This document shows positions 7,773 to 16,577 of a stretch of DNA of 64,000 bases, in pieces. The position numbers and the translations under genes were made by a program. Origin of the DNA: Paenibacillus guangzhouensis (GTDB lineage: Bacteria > Bacillota > Bacilli > Paenibacillales > Paenibacillaceae); contig NZ_CP045293.1 in the NCBI RefSeq assembly GCF_009363075.1, positions 4,486,001-4,550,000 of the forward strand, in the 5' to 3' direction. Positions within the stretch are counted from its first letter, which is position 1; every line of letters starts with the position of its first letter. The notes below the pieces were generated by a model, which was not told the DNA's origin, ran no database searches, and was given only the letters and a program-made list of their open reading frames with translations.

Positions 7773-8762
7773 ATGCGCGGTGACCGTCTATTATCGATTC
7801 TATTATGTCTTCAAAGCCATGGAAAAATGACCACATCCGAACTTGCTGCCAAGCTTGAGGTGTCTGAACGAACGATCCATCGGGATATGGAAGCCCTTAG
7901 CACGGCCGGGATTCCGGTCTATGCGGAACGCGGCTCAAGCGGCGGATGGGCGCTCATGGAAGGTTATCGGACCAATCTTACAGGACTGCACGCGGATGAG
8001 ATGATGTCGCTATTGCTAGCTCGTCCTTCGGAAGCGCTGTCCGAATTAGGACTTCATAAAGAATACGATTCCGCGCTGCTCAAGCTGCTCGCTTCGCTGC
8101 CCCAAACCCTGCAAGACGACGCCTCCTTCGTTCGCGAACGCATTCATATTGACGGAGCCGGCTGGAATGCGGCAGGTCACAGCGCTGCTTGGCTGTCTCT
8201 AGTGCAAGAAGCCGTATGGGAGGCGAAGCAGCTTGTGATTCGCTATGCCTCCACCTCATCGCAGACTGAAGCATCAGAACGAACTATTGAGCCGCTTGGC
8301 CTCGTCGTCAAAGGCAACATATGGTATGTCGCCGCCCGCACACTTGAAGGGGATTATCGCACCTATCGGATCTCGCGGATTGAACATGCGAACAAGACCG
8401 AGCAGATCTTCGAGCGCCCCGTCAACTTCAATCTTGCCGCCTACTGGGATGCGTCCGTGCAGAGCTTCAAGACCAATCTCCCTCGATACGAAGCCGTCAT
8501 TCAAGCGCACAACGCCATTCTTACCCGTATGGAGTTTGCGCGCTTTGCAACGGTTCTGGACCGAGAACCGCTAGACGGCAAAGTGCAGTGGAGCACCGCT
8601 CGCATCCAATTCGATACGCTTGAATCCGCAGCTTCCTACTTGCTGGGCTATGGACCGGAAGCCATCGTCGTTGCTCCGCAAGCGCTTCATGATCTTGTCG
8701 TGCAACAAGCAGAGGCGATCGTGAAGGCGTACCGCAATGCCGAGAACAACACAAAGGGCTGA
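7773..8762 (+). CDS. YafY-type transcriptional regulator with HTH and WYL domains
   Basis: The 329-residue protein has an N-terminal DeoR-like winged helix at about residues 1-60 (LLCLQSHGKMTTSELAAKL, SERTIHRDMEAL). A central WYL domain at about 140-220 includes IEPLGLVVKGNIWYVAA and YRTYRISRIE, and a WCX-type C-terminal domain follows. WYL domains usually bind a ligand, often nucleic acid or a nucleotide. It is divergently transcribed from the atypical SDR, and such pairs are usually regulator and target. Confidence 0.92.
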   Translation: MRGDRLLSILLCLQSHGKMTTSELAAKLEVSERTIHRDMEALSTAGIPVYAERGSSGGWALMEGYRTNLTGLHADEMMSLLLARPSEALSELGLHKEYDSALLKLLASLPQTLQDDASFVRERIHIDGAGWNAAGHSAAWLSLVQEAVWEAKQLVIRYASTSSQTEASERTIEPLGLVVKGNIWYVAARTLEGDYRTYRISRIEHANKTEQIFERPVNFNLAAYWDASVQSFKTNLPRYEAVIQAHNAILTRMEFARFATVLDREPLDGKVQWSTARIQFDTLESAASYLLGYGPEAIVVAPQALHDLVVQQAEAIVKAYRNAENNTKG

Positions 8763-8789
8763 ACAGTCAATGCCGCTGTCCAGCCCCTT
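8753..8789. terminator. Bidirectional terminator between convergent genes
   Basis: The stem AAAGGGCTG...CAGCCCCTT has an inner ACAG/CTGT pairing. It overlaps the last codons of the WYL regulator and precedes the stop of the minus-strand gene at 8802. Confidence 0.7.
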
Positions 8790-8801
8790 CGCCTAACCCC
8801 G

Positions 8802-10004
8802 TTATCGATTCGATGTGATCGAAATATCCGAATATCCGAGTGTTTTCAATTGTGCTTGCGTCAGGAAGACGCGGTCGTTCATAATTCTACTATTATCCGG
8901 CGTCAGTATGATTTGCCGTGAATCGACTTGAATCGTATAACGATATCTTGGTTTCGTTACTTGATCCTTCGGAGGCTCAAGCTTGACTTGCCAATGCAGC
9001 TTCTGCGCCAACTCGCGCATCGGAATCCATTGAATCCCCTGGCTGCTGAAGACATATGGAACCGGGGCCTCCTGCCCGCCAATATGGACCGTATGGAGAA
9101 AATCCTTGATGACCGCAACTGGACGAACAGGCAGCTTCCAGACGTCCAGATTCTCATCGAGCTTCGGTTGCTGTTCGTAATCTAGCTGCGACGCTGCGAA
9201 TAGAAGCTTCCGCTCCTTCTCATCGACGAATGGACGGGATTTTTTCGTACCAAGGTCGTATACCAATTCTTGACGAGTGGGCTCATTCTTGACATAGACC
9301 ATCTGGTTGCTCTTGATATCATAGACATATAATGTGCCTAACAAGACCTGCTCCCATTTCTTCGATGCGGGATCGTACGTCACAACCTCATTCTGGCGCT
9401 CTTGCTCATTGTATCGTTTCAGAATGATCTTATTGTCCGTCGTCCAGGCCGCCCTTGCATATCCGTAACTCTCATGCCATTCGACAATCTCGCCTGTCTT
9501 GGTATTACGCATCCAATAGACATAGCGTTTATCTCCAGGCGTACGGTAATGCGATTGCTCAACAAAAGCCCATTTGCCGCTAGGCGACAACATAAAATTC
9601 AGCCCTTCGCGAACGGTGTCATCTGTCCAATTATAGTAGGACGGCTGCTGCTCCATTTCGAAATTATACGATACCTGTACGTTCGGTTCGTCTTTGGGAT
9701 TCCAGTGGCTTACCCAATCAAAGCCCTCTCCCCATCGGCTTAAACTGCCATCCGACTTGCGCTCCACAATAACATTCCAATATTCGTTCCCGTCATGCCC
9801 GCTTACATTATAATAGACCGACCCTGTTTTCTCATCAATCCATCCAACGTGTTGATAATCAATTTTCGGCGCGACATCCGGTCGATTTTCGACGACCATC
9901 CCTGATGGCGCACTCGACTCCGCCGCCGCATAACCAATGCTGCCGCCCATCAGCAGCATACAACTCATTGCCAATAGCGCGACCGCTCTCCTCTTCCCAT
10001 ACAT
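8802..10004 (-). CDS. Secreted protein: propeller-like region plus copper-amine-oxidase-like stalk domain
   Basis: The roughly 400-residue protein starts with a signal peptide (MYGKRRAVALLAMSCMLLMGGSIGYAAA). A region of short beta-rich repeats at about 45-290, such as KIDYQHVGWIDEKTGSVYYNV and SPSGKWAFVEQ, recalls TolB-type propellers. The C-terminal 90 residues (VPYVFSSQGIQWIPMRELAQKLHWQV and onward) resemble the CuAO N1-like stalk domain common in Paenibacillus surface proteins. It is probably exported and cell-wall associated; its role is unknown. The start is ATG 10004 or GTG 10010: a GGGGAG lies about 8 bp before the GTG and 14 bp before the ATG. Confidence 0.7.
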   Translation of the reverse strand: MYGKRRAVALLAMSCMLLMGGSIGYAAAESSAPSGMVVENRPDVAPKIDYQHVGWIDEKTGSVYYNVSGHDGNEYWNVIVERKSDGSLSRWGEGFDWVSHWNPKDEPNVQVSYNFEMEQQPSYYNWTDDTVREGLNFMLSPSGKWAFVEQSHYRTPGDKRYVYWMRNTKTGEIVEWHESYGYARAAWTTDNKIILKRYNEQERQNEVVTYDPASKKWEQVLLGTLYVYDIKSNQMVYVKNEPTRQELVYDLGTKKSRPFVDEKERKLLFAASQLDYEQQPKLDENLDVWKLPVRPVAVIKDFLHTVHIGGQEAPVPYVFSSQGIQWIPMRELAQKLHWQVKLEPPKDQVTKPRYRYTIQVDSRQIILTPDNSRIMNDRVFLTQAQLKTLGYSDISITSNR

Positions 10005-10113
10005 GCTCACATACAACACTCCCCACAGCCATAGATTCATAGTTTATAGTTTGGAAATAAATGTATCGACCATCCTTTAGACGCCGACATGACAGAAAGG
10101 TTGCAAGCCTCCT

Positions 10114-11385
10114 TTAATCGGTATTGAAGACACGATCCGTTATCATTTTGCTGAAGATGTCCTGCGTATGTGGCGAAATCTGCGTCCGAACCGGTTCAAG
10201 CTGATCTTGGACCTCCTTGTTGCCGAAATCATAACGATTCGCTTGAAGCACCTTGGCGAAATGCGTTAATGTCTGGCCCAGCATCTCCGATGTCACGCCT
10301 TGAGCTGGCCTTTCTCTTTTCAGCAACGTCAAATAACGATCCAAATAATCGGCTTTGTCTTCAATACCGCCATCGAAAACATACGCGATTCGCCGCGATA
10401 TCTTCTTCTCCCCCGTACTCGATGCCGTCGTAAACGGCGGGAGCCAGCCCTCATTCCGATACACGACCACAATCTCATAGCTTCCTGCGGTAATCCGCGG
10501 ATCCGTGAAATCAATCAAGAACTGCCGTACACCCGGATTGACATAGATTTCTTTGAGCGGGATGCCATTCTCCTTCTCATTGCCCGTATAGGGCTCAGGC
10601 ACAAGATATGCCCCGATTGTATCCCCTTTGAACTTCACGATCGCGGCATCATCCTTGGACACATAGAACTCTGTACTCTGGATAGCGATAGAAGGGAACC
10701 AGGCATTTTTAACAGATGGATATAGATAGAAAGCGATCATGAAGAGGAACATCATGATGACATATAGCCCGTAGCTTTTGCTGATATAAGGTTTGGTTGA
10801 AGTCACGCGAACAATGAAGTAGAACCCGATCAGTACAAGCGCGATGACCGCCGCCATGATGAGGTAGCTAATCGAGTGAAGCGATTGATTCCGCAAGACA
10901 TTCGCCAATAAATAGATAAATAAGAACGGGAAGGTTAACGCGGACAACATACTAAGTCCGCAGTAATAGAGCACGATCGTAAAATATTTCTCGACCTTCG
11001 CCATCGTAATGCGAGAATCGGGAATAAAGTAAAACGCAAAATGAAAAAGATAGAGAAATATCGCGATAAAAACCGAGCAGACCATCCCTTTGATCATATA
11101 CATTACGAAGTTCCACATCATGTTCAGATCGAGCTGATTATCGACAAAAATATCCCGTTCCAACGCGCTGGCTCGGTTGAATAGGTAGACCAGCGCCACA
11201 ATAATTGCGCCGATGATAATCGTGTGCCTGATGTTCACCCGGTCGATCGTCGACAGTCCATCCTCCGCCAGTGCAGCTACACTCGGCTTCGAACGGTCTG
11301 ACTTCTTCTTTCTGGGTGCCCACCTCCATCTCCATCGATGTGGTTTGTGCGATTTCACACGCGACAATTCGACTTCTGTCTCCAT
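10114..11385 (-). CDS. Multi-pass membrane protein, unknown function
   Basis: The 423-residue protein has a strongly basic N-terminal tail rich in W/R/K (HRWRWRWAPRKKKSDR). Five or six hydrophobic helices lie at about residues 55-75, 92-116, 130-160, 172-192 and 205-225. A hydrophilic C-terminal half of about 190 residues is probably extracytoplasmic and beta-rich (FYVSKDDAAIVKFKGDTIGAYLV). I do not recognise the family. It lies 18 bp downstream of the SRAP gene on the same strand and may be co-transcribed with it and with the gene at 8802. Confidence 0.75.
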   Translation of the reverse strand: METEVELSRVKSHKPHRWRWRWAPRKKKSDRSKPSVAALAEDGLSTIDRVNIRHTIIIGAIIVALVYLFNRASALERDIFVDNQLDLNMMWNFVMYMIKGMVCSVFIAIFLYLFHFAFYFIPDSRITMAKVEKYFTIVLYYCGLSMLSALTFPFLFIYLLANVLRNQSLHSISYLIMAAVIALVLIGFYFIVRVTSTKPYISKSYGLYVIMMFLFMIAFYLYPSVKNAWFPSIAIQSTEFYVSKDDAAIVKFKGDTIGAYLVPEPYTGNEKENGIPLKEIYVNPGVRQFLIDFTDPRITAGSYEIVVVYRNEGWLPPFTTASSTGEKKISRRIAYVFDGGIEDKADYLDRYLTLLKRERPAQGVTSEMLGQTLTHFAKVLQANRYDFGNKEVQDQLEPVRTQISPHTQDIFSKMITDRVFNTD

Positions 11386-11403
11386 GGGTGTTCTCCTCTC
11401 TGT

Positions 11404-12120
11404 TTAAAATAGATATGGCTGCTCTGCTTCATCCTCTGGCGTCAATGCCTCGACTGGTGCAATGCATGCCGGGCTGTCGTTCTTAACACTCCCAACGGTG
11501 CTGGACACGGCATAACGCGTCATGGTCGATTCGGGGAATGGCTTCAGTAATGGCAACAGCTTGTCCGGATTCGTCTGATGGCGATCCAGCCAATAGGGTT
11601 CATCATCCTTGCGCAGAATGACGGGCATGCGATCGTGTACATCCGACACCAGGCTGTTCGGCGTTGTCGTAATAATCGAGAAGGTGCTGATCTTGGCGCC
11701 GTCCTCCGGGTTCACCCAGGTATCGAATAAGGCCGCCATGCTAAATATCCCCTCATCCTTCATCATGAACCGCATCGGCTGCTTCTTGCTGCCCACTGCC
11801 TTCCACTCGTAGAATGAATCGGCCGGGATGATGCAGCGTTTGCGATAGACAAGATTACGATACGAGGGCTTCTCTAACAGCGTCTCGGCTTTGGCATTGA
11901 TCATGCCGCCGGCCTTCCGTTGATCCTTCGCCCAGTTCGGGACGAGTCCCCAGCGCAGCGGGCCTAGACGATTGCGTGTGCCATCGTTGACAATGGCAGG
12001 GACGCTCTGCATCGGAGCGACATTGTATCTCGGCAAATAAAAGGAGTTATCCGCTTCGTCGATATAGAATCGCACGAGCAGTTCTTCGAAGGTCATCGTA
12101 ATGGTAAATCGTCCGCACAT
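11404..12120 (-). CDS. SRAP domain protein (YedK/HMCES), abasic-site DNA-protein crosslinker
   Basis: The 238-residue protein begins MCGRF, exposing the catalytic Cys2 after Met removal. Other conserved residues are the Asn in MINAKAET, the Glu in FYEW (about residue 105) and the His in DVHDRMPVIL (about 163). SRAP proteins form a thiazolidine link to abasic sites in single-stranded DNA and shield replication forks. The family is often called SOS response-associated peptidase. It is divergent from selD. No LexA-type box was identified in the 98-bp gap by eye. Confidence 0.93.
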   Translation of the reverse strand: MCGRFTITMTFEELLVRFYIDEADNSFYLPRYNVAPMQSVPAIVNDGTRNRLGPLRWGLVPNWAKDQRKAGGMINAKAETLLEKPSYRNLVYRKRCIIPADSFYEWKAVGSKKQPMRFMMKDEGIFSMAALFDTWVNPEDGAKISTFSIITTTPNSLVSDVHDRMPVILRKDDEPYWLDRHQTNPDKLLPLLKPFPESTMTRYAVSSTVGSVKNDSPACIAPVEALTPEDEAEQPYLF

Positions 12121-12218
12121 CGGTGGGAACCTCCTCCGTCATAGATTTCGTACCGGCAAATCGGTTATCATGAACATATACTTCCATCTTAGTGCAAGAA
12201 TGAAAGGGGAACAAGGAC

Positions 12219-13268
12219 ATGTCTAGTACAGAAAAAATAAAATTAACCTCTTACTCTACAAAAGGCGGGTGCGGATGCAAAATCGGCCCTGCGGATTTAT
12301 CACAAGTCATTCGTACGCTGCCGCCTGCGATCCCGAACCCGAATCTCCTCGTCGGCATTGATACGAGTGATGACGCAGGTGTCTATAAATTAACGGACGA
12401 GCTCGCGATCGTGCAGACCGTCGACTTCTTCACACCGATCGTTGATGATCCGTATGCCTTCGGCCAAATTGCAGCGGCGAATGCCATCAGCGATATTTAT
12501 GCGATGGGCGGCAAACCGCTGACTGCGCTTAATATTGTAGCTTTTCCGATCCATACGCTGGACAAACAGGTCTTAGCAGACATTCTGCGCGGGGCGCAGG
12601 ACAAAATGAACGAAGCCGGCGTGACGCTCGTTGGCGGACACTCGATCGACGACAAGGAGCCGAAGTTCGGTCTCGCCGTGACCGGTCTTGTCCACCCGGA
12701 CAAAGTACGTGCCAATGCCGGAGCGAAGCCAGGGGACAAGCTGATCCTGACGAAACCGATCGGTGTCGGCATTCTCACCACGTCGATCAAGAAGGATCAA
12801 CTAAGCGATGCGGAAGTCGAACGCGTCACGCGCGTCATGGCGACGTTGAACAAGACGGCTGCGGAGACGATGGAACCTTTCGACGTCCACGCTTGCACGG
12901 ATGTAACTGGATTCGGCCTGATGGGGCACGGCCTCGAGATGGCGAAGGGCAGCGGCGTCGGCCTAATCATTGATGCCGCACGCGTTCCTATCTTGCCACG
13001 TGTTCGCGAGCTTGCTGAAGCCGGCTTCGTGCCGGGCGGAACAAAGAACAACTTCGTTCACGTCCAAGATGCCATTACCTTCCCAGCCGAGCTCGATCAG
13101 GTGGGACAATGGATCTTATGCGATGCCGTGACCTCCGGCGGTCTGTTGATTTCCGTCGCAGGAGAGCAGGCCGAAACCCTACTTCAACAACTGCAGCAAG
13201 CCGGCGTCGAAGCGAGCATCATCGGCGAGACGACCGATCAACATCCAGGACGCATCGTTGTGCGCTAA
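12219..13268 (+). CDS. selD: Selenide, water dikinase (selenophosphate synthetase)
   Basis: The 349-residue enzyme makes selenophosphate from selenide and ATP. The active-site loop reads GGCGCKIG, with catalytic Cys18 and Lys21; it is a Cys form with no in-frame TGA needed. DTSDDAGVY (about 49-57), QTVDFFTP, GGHSIDD and TGFGLMGHG are the ATP and Mg2+ binding motifs. mnmH follows directly, so the product probably supplies tRNA 2-selenouridine synthesis. No selA, selB or tRNA-Sec lies in the window. Confidence 0.97.
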   Translation: MSSTEKIKLTSYSTKGGCGCKIGPADLSQVIRTLPPAIPNPNLLVGIDTSDDAGVYKLTDELAIVQTVDFFTPIVDDPYAFGQIAAANAISDIYAMGGKPLTALNIVAFPIHTLDKQVLADILRGAQDKMNEAGVTLVGGHSIDDKEPKFGLAVTGLVHPDKVRANAGAKPGDKLILTKPIGVGILTTSIKKDQLSDAEVERVTRVMATLNKTAAETMEPFDVHACTDVTGFGLMGHGLEMAKGSGVGLIIDAARVPILPRVRELAEAGFVPGGTKNNFVHVQDAITFPAELDQVGQWILCDAVTSGGLLISVAGEQAETLLQQLQQAGVEASIIGETTDQHPGRIVVR

Positions 13269-13284
13269 AAAGGGGTCCTCTCAC

Positions 13285-14322
13285 GTGTTCCAAGATATTA
13301 CGATCGAACAATTGCTAGCACGAAGAACAAAGGGGGAGCTGACGTTAATCGATGTCCGCTCGCCATCCGAATATCAAGAAAATACGATCCCAGGCAGCTT
13401 AAATATCCCGATCTTCGACGATGCCGAGCGCGCCGAGATCGGCACGATCTACAAACAAGTGAGCGTCGAAGCCGCCAAAGAGCGCGGGCTCGAGATCGTC
13501 TCCGCCAAGCTGCCGGCCTTCATCCGCACCTTCGCGCAAATCAAAGGTCCGAAGGTTGTCTTCTGCTGGCGCGGCGGCATGCGGAGCAAGACGTCCGCAA
13601 CAGTCCTCGACCTGATGGGAATCAAAGCCTCGCGCCTCATTGGCGGTATTCGCACTTACCGTCAATGGGTCGTAAGTACGCTGGAAGAGCTGGAACTGCC
13701 TCCGGCCGCATATGTCATCAATGGCAACACAGGTTCGGGCAAGACGCTGATTCTGCGTCGTCTGATGGCCGAGGGCTATCCCGTCTTGGACCTGGAAGCG
13801 ATGGCTGGTCATCGCGGCTCGATCTTTGGGCACATCGGACTGCGCGCGAACAATCAGAAGTCCTTTGAAGCGCTGCTCGTGGAGCAGGTACTCACGCTGC
13901 AGGATGCGCCATATGTTCTCATAGAGGGCGAGAGCAAGCGCATCGGCAAAGCCGTCCTGCCTGAGCCTGTCGTGCAAATGAAAGAAGCCGGTACACAGCT
14001 CTTCATCGAACTGCCGCTCGAAGAACGAGTACGACATATTCTCGAAGACTACCAGCCGATGCAGCACAAAGATGCGCTGATGCAGGCCTTCAAGCATATT
14101 AAGAATCGCATCCATACGCCCATTGCGAAGGAGATCGAAGCAAATCTGCTGATTGGACAATACGAGCGTGCGGTGAAGCTGCTGCTGGAGCATTATTATG
14201 ATCCTCGCTATGCGCATGCGATGAGCCAATACGAAGGGGAGCAAATCGTGATCCAAGCGGGTACGATCGAGGAAGCGATCGAGGCTGTGAGAGCGCAGCT
14301 TCCTAAGAAGAATCAGCGATAG
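13285..14322 (+). CDS. mnmH: tRNA 2-selenouridine synthase
   Basis: The 345-residue protein replaces sulfur with selenium at wobble 2-thiouridine of tRNAs. The N-terminal rhodanese domain (about 8-135) has the catalytic Cys94 in FCWRGGMRS. The C-terminal P-loop domain has GNTGSGKT at 147-154, and DLEAMAGHRGSIFGH follows. GTG 13285 is preferred because AAGGGG (13270-13275) lies 9 bp upstream; an in-frame TTG at 13258 overlaps selD and has no site. It forms an operon with selD, with a gap of 16 bp. Confidence 0.95.
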   Translation: MFQDITIEQLLARRTKGELTLIDVRSPSEYQENTIPGSLNIPIFDDAERAEIGTIYKQVSVEAAKERGLEIVSAKLPAFIRTFAQIKGPKVVFCWRGGMRSKTSATVLDLMGIKASRLIGGIRTYRQWVVSTLEELELPPAAYVINGNTGSGKTLILRRLMAEGYPVLDLEAMAGHRGSIFGHIGLRANNQKSFEALLVEQVLTLQDAPYVLIEGESKRIGKAVLPEPVVQMKEAGTQLFIELPLEERVRHILEDYQPMQHKDALMQAFKHIKNRIHTPIAKEIEANLLIGQYERAVKLLLEHYYDPRYAHAMSQYEGEQIVIQAGTIEEAIEAVRAQLPKKNQR

Positions 14323-14333
14323 ATGATTTACGA

Positions 14334-14363
14334 AAAGATAGCCCAGGGGGCTATCTTTTTTTC
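14334..14363 (+). terminator. Terminator of selD-mnmH
   Basis: Stem AAAGATAGCCC/GGGCTATCTTT with a short loop and a run of T. Confidence 0.92.
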
Positions 14364-14430
14364 TTGAAAAGGGTATGGGTGATCCTTGTCGAATTACGTC
14401 TACATGACAATTTCAAGGAGTGAACCCATT

Positions 14431-15999
14431 TTGAGTAAACGGATCAAATTACAGCTATCCATGATGCTTGCATTCATGTTCAGCCTTGCCGCCATGCCTC
14501 TTACCTTTGCGGAGAGCTCCCTCATTCCGGACAAAAATCTGGAACAAGCAATTCGCATCGAGCTCAAGAAGCCGACTGGTGCAATTACGAAAAAAGATTT
14601 GGCGTCTCTGACGTCGCTCTATCCCGAAGATCCCGAGAAGAAAGTCGGCAGCTTATCAGGGCTCGAGCATGCCGTTAATATAGAGAGCCTCATGCTCCCG
14701 GGACTAGGTATTAAAGATATCAGCCCGCTGAAGGAACTACATAAAGTCACCTTTTTGGCGCTGAATGGCAATCAAATCAGCCAATTGGAACCGCTGCAAG
14801 GGTTACACCAATTAGAGCAGCTCATGATCGATGCGAATGAAATCGAGAAGCTCGATGCATTAGCAGGATTGACCAATTTGACGGACTTGTTAATCGGTCA
14901 TAATCGGATTAAGGAGCTGTCGCCGATCCAATCGCTAACCAAACTGAGTTGGCTCATCGTCAGCGATAACCAGATCGAGTCGCTTGAACCGCTTAGAAAT
15001 CATCCGAATATTGAACATCTATACATCGAGAACAATCAAATCCAAGACATTAGCGTCTTAACGACTCTACCAAAGCTGCAAGAGGTATCGCTGAGCAACA
15101 ACCCTCTGGACGCTAATGCAGAGAAAGTTCTGACCGAACTTACCGCCAAAGGCGTGAAAGTGCTTGAGGATGCAGATGACCAATCTGATGAGCAATCGAC
15201 ACCGCCTTCTGAGCCAGACGGAATCACCGTTCTGTTGAATAACGAGCTAATGAAATTCCAAGCCCCGCCAATCCAAAAGAATGGTTCTGTGCTGGTTCCA
15301 TTCCGATCGATTTTCGAAGCCTTGGGACTTAAAGTCGACTGGGATCCCAAGGCGCAAACCATCACGGGCAGTAAGGCCAATACGCTTATCAAGCTAAAAG
15401 TCGGGTCCGGCACGGCAGAAGTAAACGGGAAGCAGATGAAACTGACGGCAGCGCCATCGACGATTGGCGGCAGCACCTACGTTCCGTTACGTTTTATTGG
15501 CGAAGCTGTGGATGCCAAGGTGGACTGGCTGGAGATGGTTCAAAGCGCTGCGATTTATACGAAGCAGCCATTTGCGACCAAAGACAAGAAAATTCAAATC
15601 ACAGCTTACCAAGACTGGAGTGACGTGACTTCTTCTATTGAGAATACAGGAGATCACCAGCTAGTCTTATTCTCCTCCGTGATGAGCACGATGGTTATTC
15701 AGCATTATAGCAAGAGCGATTTAGATATGAGCTTCGACGAATATGTTAGCTTCGCCAAAAAAGATCTCACAGATAAATATGGGATGAAAATGACGGAGCA
15801 ATCCGTAAAAGTTGGGAAAATCGATGCGAAGCAGTTGAGCTACAGCTTAATCATCAAAAATAAAACCATTGAATATCGAATGATCCTTTTCGAGCAAAAC
15901 AATGAATTCTATACCCTATTGCTAACGACTCCACCGCAGGTTAGCAAACAAGCCAACGCCGAGTTTAACGAAATTCTCGCGAGTATAAAAATTCCTTAG
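14431..15999 (+). CDS. Secreted leucine-rich-repeat protein with copper-amine-oxidase-like domain
   Basis: This 522-residue protein starts at TTG 14431, 10 bp after AAGGAG. A signal peptide (SKRIKLQLSMMLAFMFSLAAMPLTFA) is followed by about six internalin-like 21-22 residue repeats (residues about 60-215; pattern LxxLxxLxLxxNxIxxLxxL). After a D/E/S/P-rich linker (about 235-255) comes a CuAO N1-like domain at about 258-370, with LVPFRSIFEALGLKVDWD and YVPLRFIGEAVDAKVDW. The C-terminal roughly 150 residues (PsbP/DUF-like, QHYSKSDLDMSFDEYV) are unassigned. It is probably a surface-binding protein; the partner is unknown. Confidence 0.85.
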   Translation: MSKRIKLQLSMMLAFMFSLAAMPLTFAESSLIPDKNLEQAIRIELKKPTGAITKKDLASLTSLYPEDPEKKVGSLSGLEHAVNIESLMLPGLGIKDISPLKELHKVTFLALNGNQISQLEPLQGLHQLEQLMIDANEIEKLDALAGLTNLTDLLIGHNRIKELSPIQSLTKLSWLIVSDNQIESLEPLRNHPNIEHLYIENNQIQDISVLTTLPKLQEVSLSNNPLDANAEKVLTELTAKGVKVLEDADDQSDEQSTPPSEPDGITVLLNNELMKFQAPPIQKNGSVLVPFRSIFEALGLKVDWDPKAQTITGSKANTLIKLKVGSGTAEVNGKQMKLTAAPSTIGGSTYVPLRFIGEAVDAKVDWLEMVQSAAIYTKQPFATKDKKIQITAYQDWSDVTSSIENTGDHQLVLFSSVMSTMVIQHYSKSDLDMSFDEYVSFAKKDLTDKYGMKMTEQSVKVGKIDAKQLSYSLIIKNKTIEYRMILFEQNNEFYTLLLTTPPQVSKQANAEFNEILASIKIP

Positions 16000-16009
16000 C
16001 AAAATGAAT

Positions 16010-16051
16010 AACGCCCGTTCCCTTGCTCGAATTTCGAAGAGCGGGCGTTTC
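16010..16051 (+). terminator. Terminator after the LRR gene
   Basis: The arms AACGCCCG (16010-16017) and CGGGCGTT (16042-16049) have an inner GCTC/GAGC pairing and are followed by TTTC. It separates the gene from repeat array 1. Confidence 0.8.
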
Positions 16052-16095
16052 ATTGTAAATCCCCCTTGCTATGCCAGTACAAGTGATATGGGAAG

Positions 16096-16490
16096 TGAAA
16101 TAACTGCTTTGCAGTTATTTGGGGCGTGCGGCGCTACTTCGGGCGAAATAACTGCTTTTGGGCAGTTATTTGTGGCGCGCGGCGCCACTTCGAGCGATTT
16201 AACTGCTTTTGGGCAGTTATTTGCGGCGCTCGGTGCCACTTCGAACGATTTAACCGCCTTTTAGCAGTTATTTACGGCGCTTAGCGCTACTTCGATGCGA
16301 ATTAACTGCTTTTTGGCAGTTATTTGCGGCGCTTAGCGCTACTTCGATGCGATTTAACTGCTTTTTGGCAGTTATTTGGGGCGCGCGGCGCTACTTCGAT
16401 GCGAATTAACTGCTTTTTGGCAGTTATTTGTGATGCTCGGCGCCACTTCGGCCGATTTAACTGCTTTTTGGCAGTTATTTGCGCGCGCCT
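16096..16490. repeat. Palindromic repeat array 1 (8 units)
   Basis: Eight copies of AACTG-N8-CAGTT (first copy N5; fourth with AACCG) begin at 16102, 16150, 16201, 16252, 16304, 16356, 16408 and 16459, so the period is 48-52 bp and mostly 51-52. The loop is T-rich on the plus strand, and each core is followed by ATTT. The spacer consensus, including GGCGC and CTACTTCGATGCGA, is specific to this array. The array fills the gap between convergent genes, between the terminators at 16010 and 16516. No coding sense was found; short open frames across it are by-products of the repeats. Confidence 0.93.
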
Positions 16491-16515
16491 ACCTATACCA
16501 TCCCGCAAAAAAGAA

Positions 16516-16568
16516 AACCGTTCTTTCAACCTTCGGCCCCATAACGCGCCTCTGTCAAAAGAACGGTT
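16516..16568 (-). terminator. Terminator of the Gfo/Idh operon (minus strand)
   Basis: Stem AACCGTTCTTT/AAAGAACGGTT. On the minus strand it is followed by a T-rich run (complement of the A-rich 16507-16517). The loop is about 30 nt. Confidence 0.75.
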
Positions 16569-16577
16569 CTATACACT

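Noticed and set aside
12219-13268. Selenocysteine-containing SelD
   Set aside because: The active-site codon is a normal Cys codon (GGCGCK), and no in-frame TGA is needed.
13399-14256. 285-residue frame opposite mnmH
   Set aside because: It is a shadow of the rhodanese/P-loop gene with no ribosome binding site.
16004-16264. Short protein across array 1
   Set aside because: It starts inside the LRR gene terminator and covers only repeats; no ribosome binding site was seen.
16096-16490. Series of intrinsic terminators
   Set aside because: The hairpins have 5-8 bp A/T-rich stems followed only by ATTT, too weak for efficient termination. Proper terminators flank the array.
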